A stretch of 7,092 nucleotides of DNA from Candidatus Thiomargarita nelsonii (GCA_001640045.1 LUTY01000010.1:1-7092); one strand, 5' to 3'; positions 1 through 5,787 are shown, numbered from the stretch's first letter. Numbers and translations: made by a program. Notes: a model not told the origin generated them from the letters alone.

Positions 1-35
1 CTAATAACAAAAAAAAAATCGATCGCTGCGCGAGG

Positions 36-91
36 CCAAAAACCCAAAAACCCAAAAGAGCAAAGGGCAAAAGGGCAAAAGAGCAAAGGGC
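36..91. repeat. Degenerate short tandem repeats (7-8 bp units)
   Basis: The stretch begins with two copies of CCAAAAAC (36-51). It continues as alternating units CAAAAGAG, CAAAGGG, CAAAAGGG, CAAAAGAG, CAAAGGG. The 15-mer CAAAAGAGCAAAGGG occurs exactly at 53-67 and 76-90. The array sits just past the stop codon of the kinase/FGE gene, so it lies in that gene's 3' untranslated region. It resembles the short tandemly repeated repetitive elements of filamentous cyanobacteria and large sulfur bacteria. No function can be read from it. Confidence 0.75.
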
Positions 92-94
92 TAA

Positions 95-2698
95 CTAAGT
101 CCACGCCACGGACGACACAACCCGAAACCCGTCGTAGTCGTTCCGCCCGTCCGAGTCGTCCCTGTTGCAGTTGGCGGTACGGGCGAACCACGGCCTGAAG
201 AACCACGAGCCGCCACGCAGCACTCGGTAGTTTTCCCCGCCTTCTTCCCAAACCGAGCCATCAATCGGCGCACCTTCATAGTTCTCATGCCATTTATCAG
301 CAACCCATTCCCAAATGTTCCCCACCGTATCATATAAACCAAAAGGATTCCCTTTAAAAGAACCCACCGGAGAAGTTGATTTATTACTCCATTGACTACC
401 ACTGTCATAACAATTCGCCCGATTCTTACCAAACTCATTACCCCACCAATAATCGGTTTCCGTTCCCCCTCTGGCGCCATATTCCCATTCAGATTCCGTC
501 GGTAAACGGTATTCTTTACCCGTTTGCTCACTCAACCACTTAACATAAACCACCGCATCATTCCAACTGACACAGACTACAGGATGATTGTCATCTTGGG
601 AAAAATAAGGTTTACGCCAATTATTGTCATCTTTTCCTTTTTCCGCCTCAGTCTTATACCCAGTGGATTCCACAAACTGCCGGAACTCACCCACCGTAAC
701 GGGATAACGTCCCATCGCAAAGCTTTTTACTGAGACTTTATGCACGGGCTTTTCCCTATCCCCGCCAGTCCCTTGAACATCACCCATCCGAAACTGCCCT
801 GCCGGCATTATCACCATTTCTGGACCTTTACCGCCATTTTTTAAGCTATCACGGAAAACAGTGCCCGGTTTTTTCTCCGTTTTTTCCAGCAAACTCGATA
901 ACCGCTCTATCACATCTTCAATAGCCGGACGTTTCTTAGGATCAGGTTTTAAGCAATCTAATAACAAAAGCTGCAATTCTGGACTATCAGGCAATTCACT
1001 CGGATGCGGAAAACGAGGACTTTCGCCACTTAATAAACGATACAAAGTCGCACCAAAAGCAAACACATCACTTGAAGCATCCGGTTCTCCATACCGCATA
1101 TCACCCAATTGCTCCGGTGGCGCATAGTCCAGCGTCCCAAACACGTTTTGTACTAACAAACTTTTGCCACTGTGCGCCTGAGTTTTAGCCGCTTGTTGTT
1201 TCAAAGAAGTCGCTACTCGCGCTAAGCCAAAATCAATGATTTTGACCCTTAAACGATTATTCACCGATTTCAATAACAAATTAGCCGGTTTCAAATCAAA
1301 ATGACAAACCCCAGCTTGATGAGCGAGGGCTAAGCCTTGCGCTATTTGCTTAGCAACCTCTAAACCGTTGGCTAAATCCAATTTGCCTTTTTTGGATAAC
1401 CAAGTTTCACCGTCCAACGCACCTTCAATATATTCTGTGACAAAATAAGGCTTTTCTTGGCGAATCGCATCAGCGTAATCCCAATGCAAAGGTTTCGGCA
1501 CATAATCACCGGCAATTTCGCGCATAATCCGGGCTTCTTTGAAAACTTCATGGCGAGCCCCTTTGTGCCCTTCCCAAAAGCATTTAACCACTACTTGTCG
1601 ATTATCCTCATCGAGATCACGGCACAGAAACACGCACCCCATACCACCGACGCCCAAGAGTTTTTCCATGGGATAACGATTCACATTATGCAAAGCATAG
1701 CTTGGCTCAAGATTTATCGCGGATTGTAAATCGGCTAAAGCTTCTGGATAAGCCTGCCGCCGTAGCCGCACTTGAAATAAATTAAATGAAGCTAAAGCTT
1801 TTTCAGGCGGATTTTGGGCACAATCGCGTGCTTCTAAAAATAATTGTTCTGCCTCAGCGACTGAGCCCGTTGAAGAAACGACGGTGCCAGCCAGATTCAT
1901 TAATTCATAATTATGAACGGGCAAGCGTTTTAATGTCGCCAAGGCTTGTTCAATTTTAGCCGCACTTTCGGGGGAATGATGCGTGAATTCATCACGCGCT
2001 TTGACGTGTTCGGATAATTCATACTTATATTTAAAAGCCCTAAATTCCTGTAACAGCGTTTTGAGCGTTTGATCAATATCGCCTAATGTACTCACCGCAT
2101 CAAGGACTTGATCCACTTTGGCATCCAATAAATGGCGCCAATTGTCAAAACGCTGAGAAAATTCAATGAATTGTTGATGGCTGTCTTGCCAAGCGACAAC
2201 GGCAGCTTGTAAGCGTTGCGGGACCGTGTCAATTGCATTTTGCAAGCGTTTCAAAGCCGGCGTGAGCTGCTCCACTTTGGCGAAATTGCCGGCTTGAATG
2301 GCGGCAATGGCACTGGCATTTTGCTGCTCTAATTGCTGTTGCAGGCGCGTGAGTAGTTGTTCTTGGGTGGTTTGGATCGCATCCACTTTGACCAGTAAAC
2401 ATTCTCGTTGTAAGGTTTCCAAAGTGGTTTTAGCGCGAGCATCATTGTGGAGTAAATGACGGAAAAAAAACAGAGTCGCTTTGCCTAATAATTCTTCGTA
2501 GCTGAAAAAAGCGACTAATGTGTCATCTAATTCAGTGACTTCCCGCAATTGGGCTAATATGAGATCGGTAATGGCTAAAGTACCGCTGTCGTTGAGAAAA
2601 GCGGCTAATTCGGATTCGGTAAAATGACGGTTTTCTCCTTTGAATATCGGCGGCAAATCAACTAATTTTTTTAGATTGTCAATCAATTGTTTTCGCAA
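95..2698 (-). CDS. TPR / Ser-Thr kinase / FGE-sulfatase-like fusion protein, candidate DGR target
   Basis: An 867-residue cytoplasmic signalling-type protein with no signal peptide or membrane segment. Residues 1-240 are helical with Gln-rich coiled-coil stretches near 105-160, and 280-335 look like TPR repeats. The kinase spans about 342-605: glycine loop LGVGGMG (348-354), Lys372, catalytic loop HFDLKPAN (466-473), DFG (489-491) and APPE (526-529). It is a non-RD kinase, with HFD in place of HRD. Residues 625-867 form an FGE/SUMF-like (C-type lectin fold) domain with the GEFRQFVE, RLPTESEWEYGAR, NIWEWVAD and RVLRGGSW signatures. The two catalytic cysteines of true formylglycine-generating enzymes, which follow RGGS, are replaced by Phe/Trp-rich residues, so sulfatase activation is unlikely and ligand binding is more plausible. 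The start is TTG at 2698; the frame is closed by TGA a short way upstream and no ATG lies between. The C-terminal codons look like a DGR variable region. Confidence 0.9.
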   Translation of the reverse strand: MRKQLIDNLKKLVDLPPIFKGENRHFTESELAAFLNDSGTLAITDLILAQLREVTELDDTLVAFFSYEELLGKATLFFFRHLLHNDARAKTTLETLQRECLLVKVDAIQTTQEQLLTRLQQQLEQQNASAIAAIQAGNFAKVEQLTPALKRLQNAIDTVPQRLQAAVVAWQDSHQQFIEFSQRFDNWRHLLDAKVDQVLDAVSTLGDIDQTLKTLLQEFRAFKYKYELSEHVKARDEFTHHSPESAAKIEQALATLKRLPVHNYELMNLAGTVVSSTGSVAEAEQLFLEARDCAQNPPEKALASFNLFQVRLRRQAYPEALADLQSAINLEPSYALHNVNRYPMEKLLGVGGMGCVFLCRDLDEDNRQVVVKCFWEGHKGARHEVFKEARIMREIAGDYVPKPLHWDYADAIRQEKPYFVTEYIEGALDGETWLSKKGKLDLANGLEVAKQIAQGLALAHQAGVCHFDLKPANLLLKSVNNRLRVKIIDFGLARVATSLKQQAAKTQAHSGKSLLVQNVFGTLDYAPPEQLGDMRYGEPDASSDVFAFGATLYRLLSGESPRFPHPSELPDSPELQLLLLDCLKPDPKKRPAIEDVIERLSSLLEKTEKKPGTVFRDSLKNGGKGPEMVIMPAGQFRMGDVQGTGGDREKPVHKVSVKSFAMGRYPVTVGEFRQFVESTGYKTEAEKGKDDNNWRKPYFSQDDNHPVVCVSWNDAVVYVKWLSEQTGKEYRLPTESEWEYGARGGTETDYWWGNEFGKNRANCYDSGSQWSNKSTSPVGSFKGNPFGLYDTVGNIWEWVADKWHENYEGAPIDGSVWEEGGENYRVLRGGSWFFRPWFARTANCNRDDSDGRNDYDGFRVVSSVAWT
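98..237 (-). other. Putative DGR variable region (VR) at the 3' end of the kinase/FGE gene
   Basis: My count gives about 66% GC (79 of 120 bases) for 121-240, against about 42% (50 of 120) for 301-420 in the same gene, so composition changes sharply inside one domain. The encoded C-terminus after RGGSW (residues 828-832) is dominated by Phe, Asp, Asn, Tyr and Arg and ends in GFRVV. Many codons have the form NNC (TTC, GAC, TAC, AAC, TGC), as expected if AAC codons of a template repeat were mutated at adenines. C-type-lectin/FGE folds are the usual recipients of DGR mutagenesis, with the variable region at the C-terminus. No template repeat or reverse transcriptase is visible in this window; they would have to lie elsewhere, for example left of base 1. 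Confidence 0.55.
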
Positions 2699-2781
2699 TT
2701 CAGGCGCCTGAGACTGTGGGCAAAATTCTTCAGCGTCTCACCCTGACGGGACATGTCCCCGAAGCCTTGCGGATAGCGCAT
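2683..2781 (-). CDS. Possible 32-codon upstream ORF overlapping the kinase start
   Basis: Starts at ATG 2781-2779 (MRYPQGFGDM...) and stops at TGA 2685-2683, overlapping the TTG start of the kinase gene by 16 nt in another frame. A second in-frame ATG (MSRQGETL...) lies in the palindrome at 2748-2759. The same frame has no stop codon back to at least 2850, so the whole spacer is open. I do not recognise a protein family. It may be a leader peptide, a decayed gene, or a repeated element that happens to be open. No clear Shine-Dalgarno sequence is seen. Confidence 0.2.
   Translation of the reverse strand: MRYPQGFGDMSRQGETLKNFAHSLRRLNCENN
2701..2759. promoter_or_regulatory. Palindrome cluster in the divergent spacer
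   Basis: Perfect palindromes CAGGCGCCTG (2701-2710) and GGGACATGTCCC (2748-2759) flank an inverted pair TGAGAC (2709-2714) and GTCTCA (2735-2740). All lie within 61 bp upstream of the kinase start, in the spacer shared with the divergent protease gene. They could be operator sites for a dimeric regulator or form a structured 5' leader of the kinase mRNA. No convincing -35/-10 promoter could be placed. Confidence 0.35.
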
Positions 2782-2849
2782 TTGATAGGTTCTGCTGTGA
2801 TGACGGGGGAGAGTGGGAAAAGAGCCTAAAAAACTGAGGACTAAAACAA

Positions 2850-3821
2850 ATGGATGAATCTCAATGGAGCAAACATAATTTGATCAATACCTTTCAAACT
2901 ATACTGCTCATCCTAGCACTGACCGTAACGCTTGCCATATTAGGATGGCTCATTGGAGGGGGAATAATAGCCTTTTATGCCATTGTGCTGGTAATCGCCC
3001 TCTACTTTTTCAATCCCATGCTTTCCCCTCACTTGATTCTGAAGATGTACCATACCCAATTCATCTCGCCTTCTCAAGCCCCCAATCTTTATGCTGTCTT
3101 ACAGAGACTCACCAAACGCGCAAATCTGCCAACTGTCCCAAAACTCTTTTATCTGCCCAGTGATGTGATGAATGCCTTTGCGGTTGGGACACCTTCCAAT
3201 GCGGCGATTGCCATTTCCGATGGACTGTTGCGTCGTCTCTCACAGCGAGAAATCGCGGCGGTGTTAGCGCACGAAGTCAGTCATATTGCTAATGAGGATA
3301 CGCGAATCATGGGATTTGCCGATCTCGCCAGCCGTCTGACTAATTTCCTCTCTCTCTTTGGACAATTTTTGTTGATTCTAAATTTGCTACTGTTGTTGTT
3401 TGATGTTGAGTTCATTAGTTGGACAGCCATTTTTATTTTGATATTGGCACCGATTGTCACTGACTTGCTACAACTGGCACTGTCACGCACCCGCGAATAT
3501 GATGCCGATCTGGGTGCAGCGCAATTGTTGGACGATCCAGAAGCCTTAGCTTCGGCACTGCTCAAAATGGAACGTTATCAGCGTCGTATTATGGGACAAA
3601 TTCTGATGCCTGGACATTATTCACCAGAGCCATCTTTACTGCGAACTCATCCCCCGATTAAAGATCGAGTTGAGCGATTACTCTCATTAAGGGAAGGCTA
3701 TCGCCCAACAAATAAATTGGTATGGGAGACATTGCCAAGACAACTTGATGCGCCGTTGTCCTTGTTTATAGCCTGTGCGCCGTTGAGACCACGTTGGCAT
3801 GTGAATGGGATATGGTTTTAA
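2850..3821 (+). CDS. HtpX-like M48 family zinc metalloprotease, membrane-bound
   Basis: A 323-residue integral membrane protease, close to the usual size of the HtpX/M48B family (about 290-330). Two hydrophobic segments at about 13-55 form the N-terminal membrane anchor; a further hydrophobic stretch lies at about 165-210. The zinc site is HEVSH at 141-145 (HEXXH), with the third ligand Glu216 in SRTREYDAD (212-220), both intact. A conserved C-terminal motif THPPIKDRVERL sits at 266-277. Family members cleave misfolded or surplus membrane proteins in envelope quality control; here that role is inferred. The ATG at 2850 follows GAGGA by about 11 nt. The gene stands alone on the plus strand, divergent from the kinase and convergent with the ATPase remnant. 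No frameshift is seen. Confidence 0.9.
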   Translation: MDESQWSKHNLINTFQTILLILALTVTLAILGWLIGGGIIAFYAIVLVIALYFFNPMLSPHLILKMYHTQFISPSQAPNLYAVLQRLTKRANLPTVPKLFYLPSDVMNAFAVGTPSNAAIAISDGLLRRLSQREIAAVLAHEVSHIANEDTRIMGFADLASRLTNFLSLFGQFLLILNLLLLLFDVEFISWTAIFILILAPIVTDLLQLALSRTREYDADLGAAQLLDDPEALASALLKMERYQRRIMGQILMPGHYSPEPSLLRTHPPIKDRVERLLSLREGYRPTNKLVWETLPRQLDAPLSLFIACAPLRPRWHVNGIWF

Positions 3822-3901
3822 ATTTTAAAGTAACCCCATTTTTTGATAAACAAAATCAAGTTCATTTGGTAATCGGCAAGTCCTAAAAATTTCATATTCA
3901 A

Positions 3902-4595
3902 TTAATTAAAACATATTGATATATATAATTTTTTATATAATTTTAAATTAACGATAGAGGCTTCTAACTGTCCTTGCCAATCTTCTGTCACTTGATATTT
4001 GACTAACCAACGCGAGCTAGAGTTTTCCGGTAATATTTTACCAAGACGACGTTTTGGTGAAACCCACCGACATTCTTCAGCATCCAGATAAATGACATTA
4101 GGTGTGTTAGCCGCTTCAAAAGTTAGGAGCAATTTGTTTCTAGCTTCAGACCAACTGTTTAATAATTTGGGGGGTAGAAATAAGTTACGCTGCGCTGTTC
4201 CTTTCGACTTGGTTTGCATCACTTCACCAATCCATTGAATATCAGAATAATCGGATTTAATTTGATTGAACCATGCACGGTCACCAAAAACTAAACCTAC
4301 CTACGGGATTTGAAACTTCAGGTAAATCAGTCAAAATAACCGCAATACCACCCCATTGTTGTAGCCATTTTCGATTTGAAGTGCTGTTATACGGCAATCT
4401 CTCACGATTATCAAGCCAATAACCGGTTGCTTGCCACAACTCGGCAATTGTTTTTAAAATAATAGACTTCCCAGAACCATTAGGGCCTGAAAAGAGAACT
4501 TGGCTAATAATTTTATCGCTCCAATCGTCATAAAAATCAAATTTCTGATTTTTTATGGGGCCAACATGATTTAGGTAAATGGCTTGTATCTTCAT
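3902..4595 (-). pseudogene. AAA/ABC-type ATPase, frameshifted and C-terminally truncated
   Basis: The first piece (ATG 4595 to TGA near 4281) begins MKIQAIYLNHVGPI and carries Walker A GPNGSGKS (residues 37-44), typical of RecF/SMC-like AAA_21 ATPases found with defence and toxin-antitoxin loci. The frame is lost at 4295-4304, where ACCTACCTAC (plus strand) holds a 4-bp tandem duplication; removing one copy gives a continuous NPVG-LVFGDRAWF reading. The second piece continues in the other frame to about 3946 (...DWQGQLEASIVNLKLY) and then runs into AT-rich sequence with a stop at 3902. The ABC signature, Walker B and H-loop regions are absent. The protein is therefore almost certainly non-functional, unless the frameshift is a sequencing error, and even then it is truncated. 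A start-proximal AAAAGGG lies 8-9 nt upstream of the ATG, just after TAACTGA repeats. Confidence 0.8.
4295..4304. repeat. 4-bp tandem duplication causing the ATPase frameshift
   Basis: Plus-strand ACCTACCTAC is 2.5 copies of ACCT. Deleting 4 bp merges the two ATPase reading frames without adding a stop codon, so this is the likely lesion. Confidence 0.7.
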
Positions 4596-4608
4596 CGCAG
4601 CACCCTTT

Positions 4609-4622
4609 TCAGTTATCAGTTA
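4609..4622 (-). repeat. Two direct copies of heptamer TAACTGA
   Basis: On the minus strand the sequence is TAACTGATAACTGA, followed by AAAAGGG and, 13 nt after the repeat, the ATG of the ATPase remnant. The first copy also provides the TGA stop of the preceding intron-split ORF. TAACTGA direct repeats upstream of genes are, from memory, a reported feature of marine Beggiatoaceae genomes. Their role in transcription or translation is unproven. Confidence 0.75.
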
Positions 4623-5785
4623 CAAATCATTAGACCATTTTGACATCCTGCATTTTGGTATTTTGGAGTCCAAGATTTATCTTGGACGAGCCGACGTCCA
4701 AGATAAATCTTGGACTCCGCGTAATGCTCGACAATTTTCTCAGTTTTGTTTGTACAATAGATTAGTGAAACAAACGGATTGGCTGTTGATGAATGAATCC
4801 GTTCATTTCGCGTTAAACTCAGCCCCCTATGTCGCCATAGAGGACTGGTCTTCAGCACCGTGCATGAGAATTTACTTCGTTACTTCGTTTCTCCTCACAC
4901 GGCTCCTCTAGTAGAAATGACATCCTGATTTCCAGAGAACTTGTATTATTATTATGTGCCCTCATCAACAGACAAACCCCGAAGGTATTCTGGGCATTCA
5001 GAATAAAATGTTTGTCTCGATGGTTTGTACTTTTTAAGGTTTAGAACCTCACTACTCTAGCCTCTAGGACACCGGCGCGTTCTATTAGTTGTTATGTCTT
5101 GATTTTGGTTTTTATCATATCCACTCAACCTTCTTGACAGCGGTAACCTTAAATTTCTAAACATCGCATTGACCTAGTGAGTCAGTTAGCATATCCCTGG
5201 CATTACACCAAGGCATTAGCTTTTTTACTCAAACGAAGTAACGAAGTAATCCTACCCAATGGCGGCGATATTTGCTGGCTTTTATTATTATTATTCAAAC
5301 CTCTGCCTGGAAAGGCAGTGCCATGACCATTGTTTTTCCTCGTTCCCATAGAGTGTCTATGTCCTGTATAGGTGAGGTACGTACCCCGGGATAGCTTATA
5401 GTTATTGTTCTTATTATGGCGGTTGGACTGAAACGGATTAAAACCCCAGCCCCTCTATCCAATGTGTCCAAGTACATTACGAGGCTTATACCTTTTCTGA
5501 TACGTCACCATATAGGTGGTGCGATCCTTACTCCTTGTATGGCTTTTGATCCTTGCACTGACTAGGTAGTAGCCTTCTACCCAGCCGGGTCATGCTCCAT
5601 CGACCCAACCGACACGCTCGGTGGGTTTTACGATAGACAGTCGTCCCCACACCAATCTATGAGTTTTATAGCCCTAAAAAAAAGGACATATATTGATATT
5701 TAGAAAATATTAACATAAGTGACTGTAAACTTTATGTTTATATTTATTTCTTCTCTAACGAGTCGCACCAATCCGTTGTACTCAT
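4616..5785 (-). CDS. Small ORF of unknown function interrupted by a group II intron
   Basis: Exon 1 is 5785-5769 (17 nt, ATGAGTACAACGGATTG) and exon 2 is 4811-4616. Joining them gives an uninterrupted 70-residue frame starting MSTTDWRNERIHSSTANPFV and ending ...LMICN before TGA. The splice falls inside codon 6 (TG|G, Trp). The ATG is 2 nt after the stop of the upstream small gene, indicating translational coupling; no clear Shine-Dalgarno is seen. Residues from about 38 onward are encoded by a nested palindromic repeat (SKIYLGRR...QDKSWTP) and look like inserted sequence, so only about the first 37 residues may be original. I do not recognise a family. The open frame across the junction is itself evidence for the intron ends. 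Expression depends on splicing. Confidence 0.55.
4665..4718. repeat. Perfect 24-bp inverted repeat with nested palindromes
   Basis: Arms 4665-4688 and 4695-4718 are exact reverse complements with a 6-nt loop AGCCGA. Each arm contains its own near-palindrome GTCCAAGAT-TT-ATCTTGGAC (or its complement), so the 10-mer TCCAAGAT/ATCTTGGA motif occurs four times. The element could extrude as a cruciform or form a very stable RNA hairpin. It lies within the 3' half of the intron-split ORF and is open in frame there. No poly-T tract follows on either strand, so a simple terminator is not supported. Confidence 0.9.
4773..4803 (-). repeat. Hairpin in exon 2 carrying copies of the intron's IBS1 and EBS1 sequences
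   Basis: Minus-strand AACGGATT (4803-4796) and AATCCGTT (4780-4773) form an 8-bp stem with a 15-nt loop. The first arm equals the core of IBS1 in exon 1, and the second equals the core of EBS1 in the intron. It begins 8 nt after the 3' splice site. Confidence 0.6.
4821..4846 (-). other. Group II intron domain VI stem-loop
   Basis: Minus-strand AGTCCTCTATG and CATAGGGGGCT form an 11-bp stem (with G-U pairs) capped by the GNRA-type loop GCGA. The tail GAGTTTAAC follows, with an A eight nucleotides before the 3' splice site as the probable branch point. Confidence 0.75.
4855..4905 (-). other. Group II intron domain V with expanded tetraloop
   Basis: The 5' strand is GAGCCGTGTGAGGA with the AGC triad at 4904-4902; the 3' strand is TTCTCATGCACGGTGC. 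With a normal GAAA loop this would be exactly 34 nt, the standard domain V length. Here it is 51 nt because 17 nt made of two CGAAGTAA octamers follow GAAA. Confidence 0.8.
4872..4890 (-). repeat. Octamer repeat (CGAAGTAA x2), copy 1, inside domain V loop
   Basis: Minus-strand AAACGAAGTAACGAAGTAA. An exact reverse complement lies at 5231-5249 of the same intron. Confidence 0.9.
4944..4955. repeat. ATT trinucleotide run in the intron
   Basis: Plus-strand TATTATTATTAT lies just upstream (in intron sense) of domain V, probably in the domain IV loop where an intron-encoded protein would normally sit. A second run of the same type lies at 5282-5295. Confidence 0.8.
5231..5249 (+). repeat. Octamer repeat (CGAAGTAA x2), copy 2, inverted relative to copy 1
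   Basis: Plus-strand AAACGAAGTAACGAAGTAA. In the intron RNA this segment is the perfect 19-nt complement of the repeat inserted in domain V. Confidence 0.9.
5282..5295. repeat. TTA trinucleotide run in the intron
   Basis: Plus-strand TTATTATTATTATT, a microsatellite in an intron loop, 33 nt from the second octamer-repeat copy. Confidence 0.8.
5432..5440 (-). other. EBS1 (exon-binding site 1) of the group II intron
   Basis: Minus-strand TAATCCGTT pairs over nine positions with AACGGATTG, the last nine bases of exon 1 (5777-5769); eight pairs are Watson-Crick and one is G-U. This fixes the 5' splice site at 5769/5768. Confidence 0.75.
5472..5476 (-). other. EBS2 (exon-binding site 2) of the group II intron
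   Basis: Minus-strand TGTAC is complementary to GTACA (5781-5777) just upstream of IBS1. It lies 5' of EBS1 in the intron, the usual order. It is short, so support comes mainly from position. Confidence 0.55.
5712..5738 (-). other. AT-rich hairpin in the 5' part of the intron
   Basis: Minus-strand AACATAAAGT and ACTTATGTT pair with one bulged A and an 8-nt loop. It lies in an AT-rich stretch of about 90 nt between the GUGCG end and the conserved domain I core, and may be an extension of a domain I loop. Confidence 0.45.
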
Positions 5786-5787
5786 TA

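Larger units (their letters stand above)
4812..5768 (-). mobile_element. ORF-less group II intron (chloroplast-like type, tentative)
   Basis: A 957-nt self-splicing-type ribozyme and retroelement remnant. Its 5' end at 5768 reads GTGCGACTCGTTAGAG: the GUGCG consensus followed by a small CUC/GAG hairpin. Domain I contains ACCCACCGAGCGTG and related conserved stretches near 5600-5630. EBS1 (TAATCCGTT, 5440-5432) pairs with the last nine exon bases AACGGATTG (5777-5769, one G-U). EBS2 (TGTAC, 5476-5472) pairs with GTACA (5781-5777), in the canonical 5' to 3' order. Domain V is at 4905-4855, domain VI has a GCGA tetraloop (4846-4821), a candidate branch A lies 8 nt from the 3' end, and the end is AC at 4812. 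No reverse transcriptase or maturase frame exists, so splicing or mobility would need a protein in trans or none. AT-rich and trinucleotide expansions occur in loops. Confidence 0.85.

Noticed and set aside
19..28. HIP1-like GCGATCGC octamer of cyanobacteria
   Set aside because: Only TCGATCGC is present, a single imperfect copy; no other copies were noticed, so it is not evidence for a cyanobacterial host.
91..531. 146-codon minus-strand frame overlapping the kinase/FGE 3' end
   Set aside because: It is an out-of-frame shadow of the FGE domain with low-complexity Thr/Gly-rich sequence and no domain.
95..820. Active formylglycine-generating enzyme (sulfatase maturation)
   Set aside because: The catalytic Cys pair expected after RGGS is replaced by Phe/Trp-rich residues, so only the fold is supported.
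2782..2810. Sigma70 promoter for the protease gene (TTGATA near 2782)
   Set aside because: No acceptable -10 element at the right spacing was found, so it is not called.
3818..3895. 25-residue minus-strand frame MKFLGLADYQMNLILFIKKW... after the ATPase remnant
   Set aside because: Short, convergent with the protease gene, without a clear ribosome-binding site or recognised family; kept only as a possible remnant.
4665..4718. Rho-independent terminator or CRISPR-like repeat
   Set aside because: No T-tract follows the stem on either strand, and there is no regular repeat-spacer array.
5295..5477. 60-codon minus-strand reading frame inside the intron as a gene or intron-encoded protein
   Set aside because: It lies over EBS2/EBS1 and the domain I core, has no reverse-transcriptase motif, and is far too short for a maturase.
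5645..5652. GTGTGGGG on the minus strand as the intron 5' end (giving an 841-nt intron)
   Set aside because: The exon bases before it do not pair with any plausible EBS1. GTGCGAC at 5768 fits the consensus better, is preceded by an IBS1 matching EBS1 over nine positions, and gives an open spliced frame.
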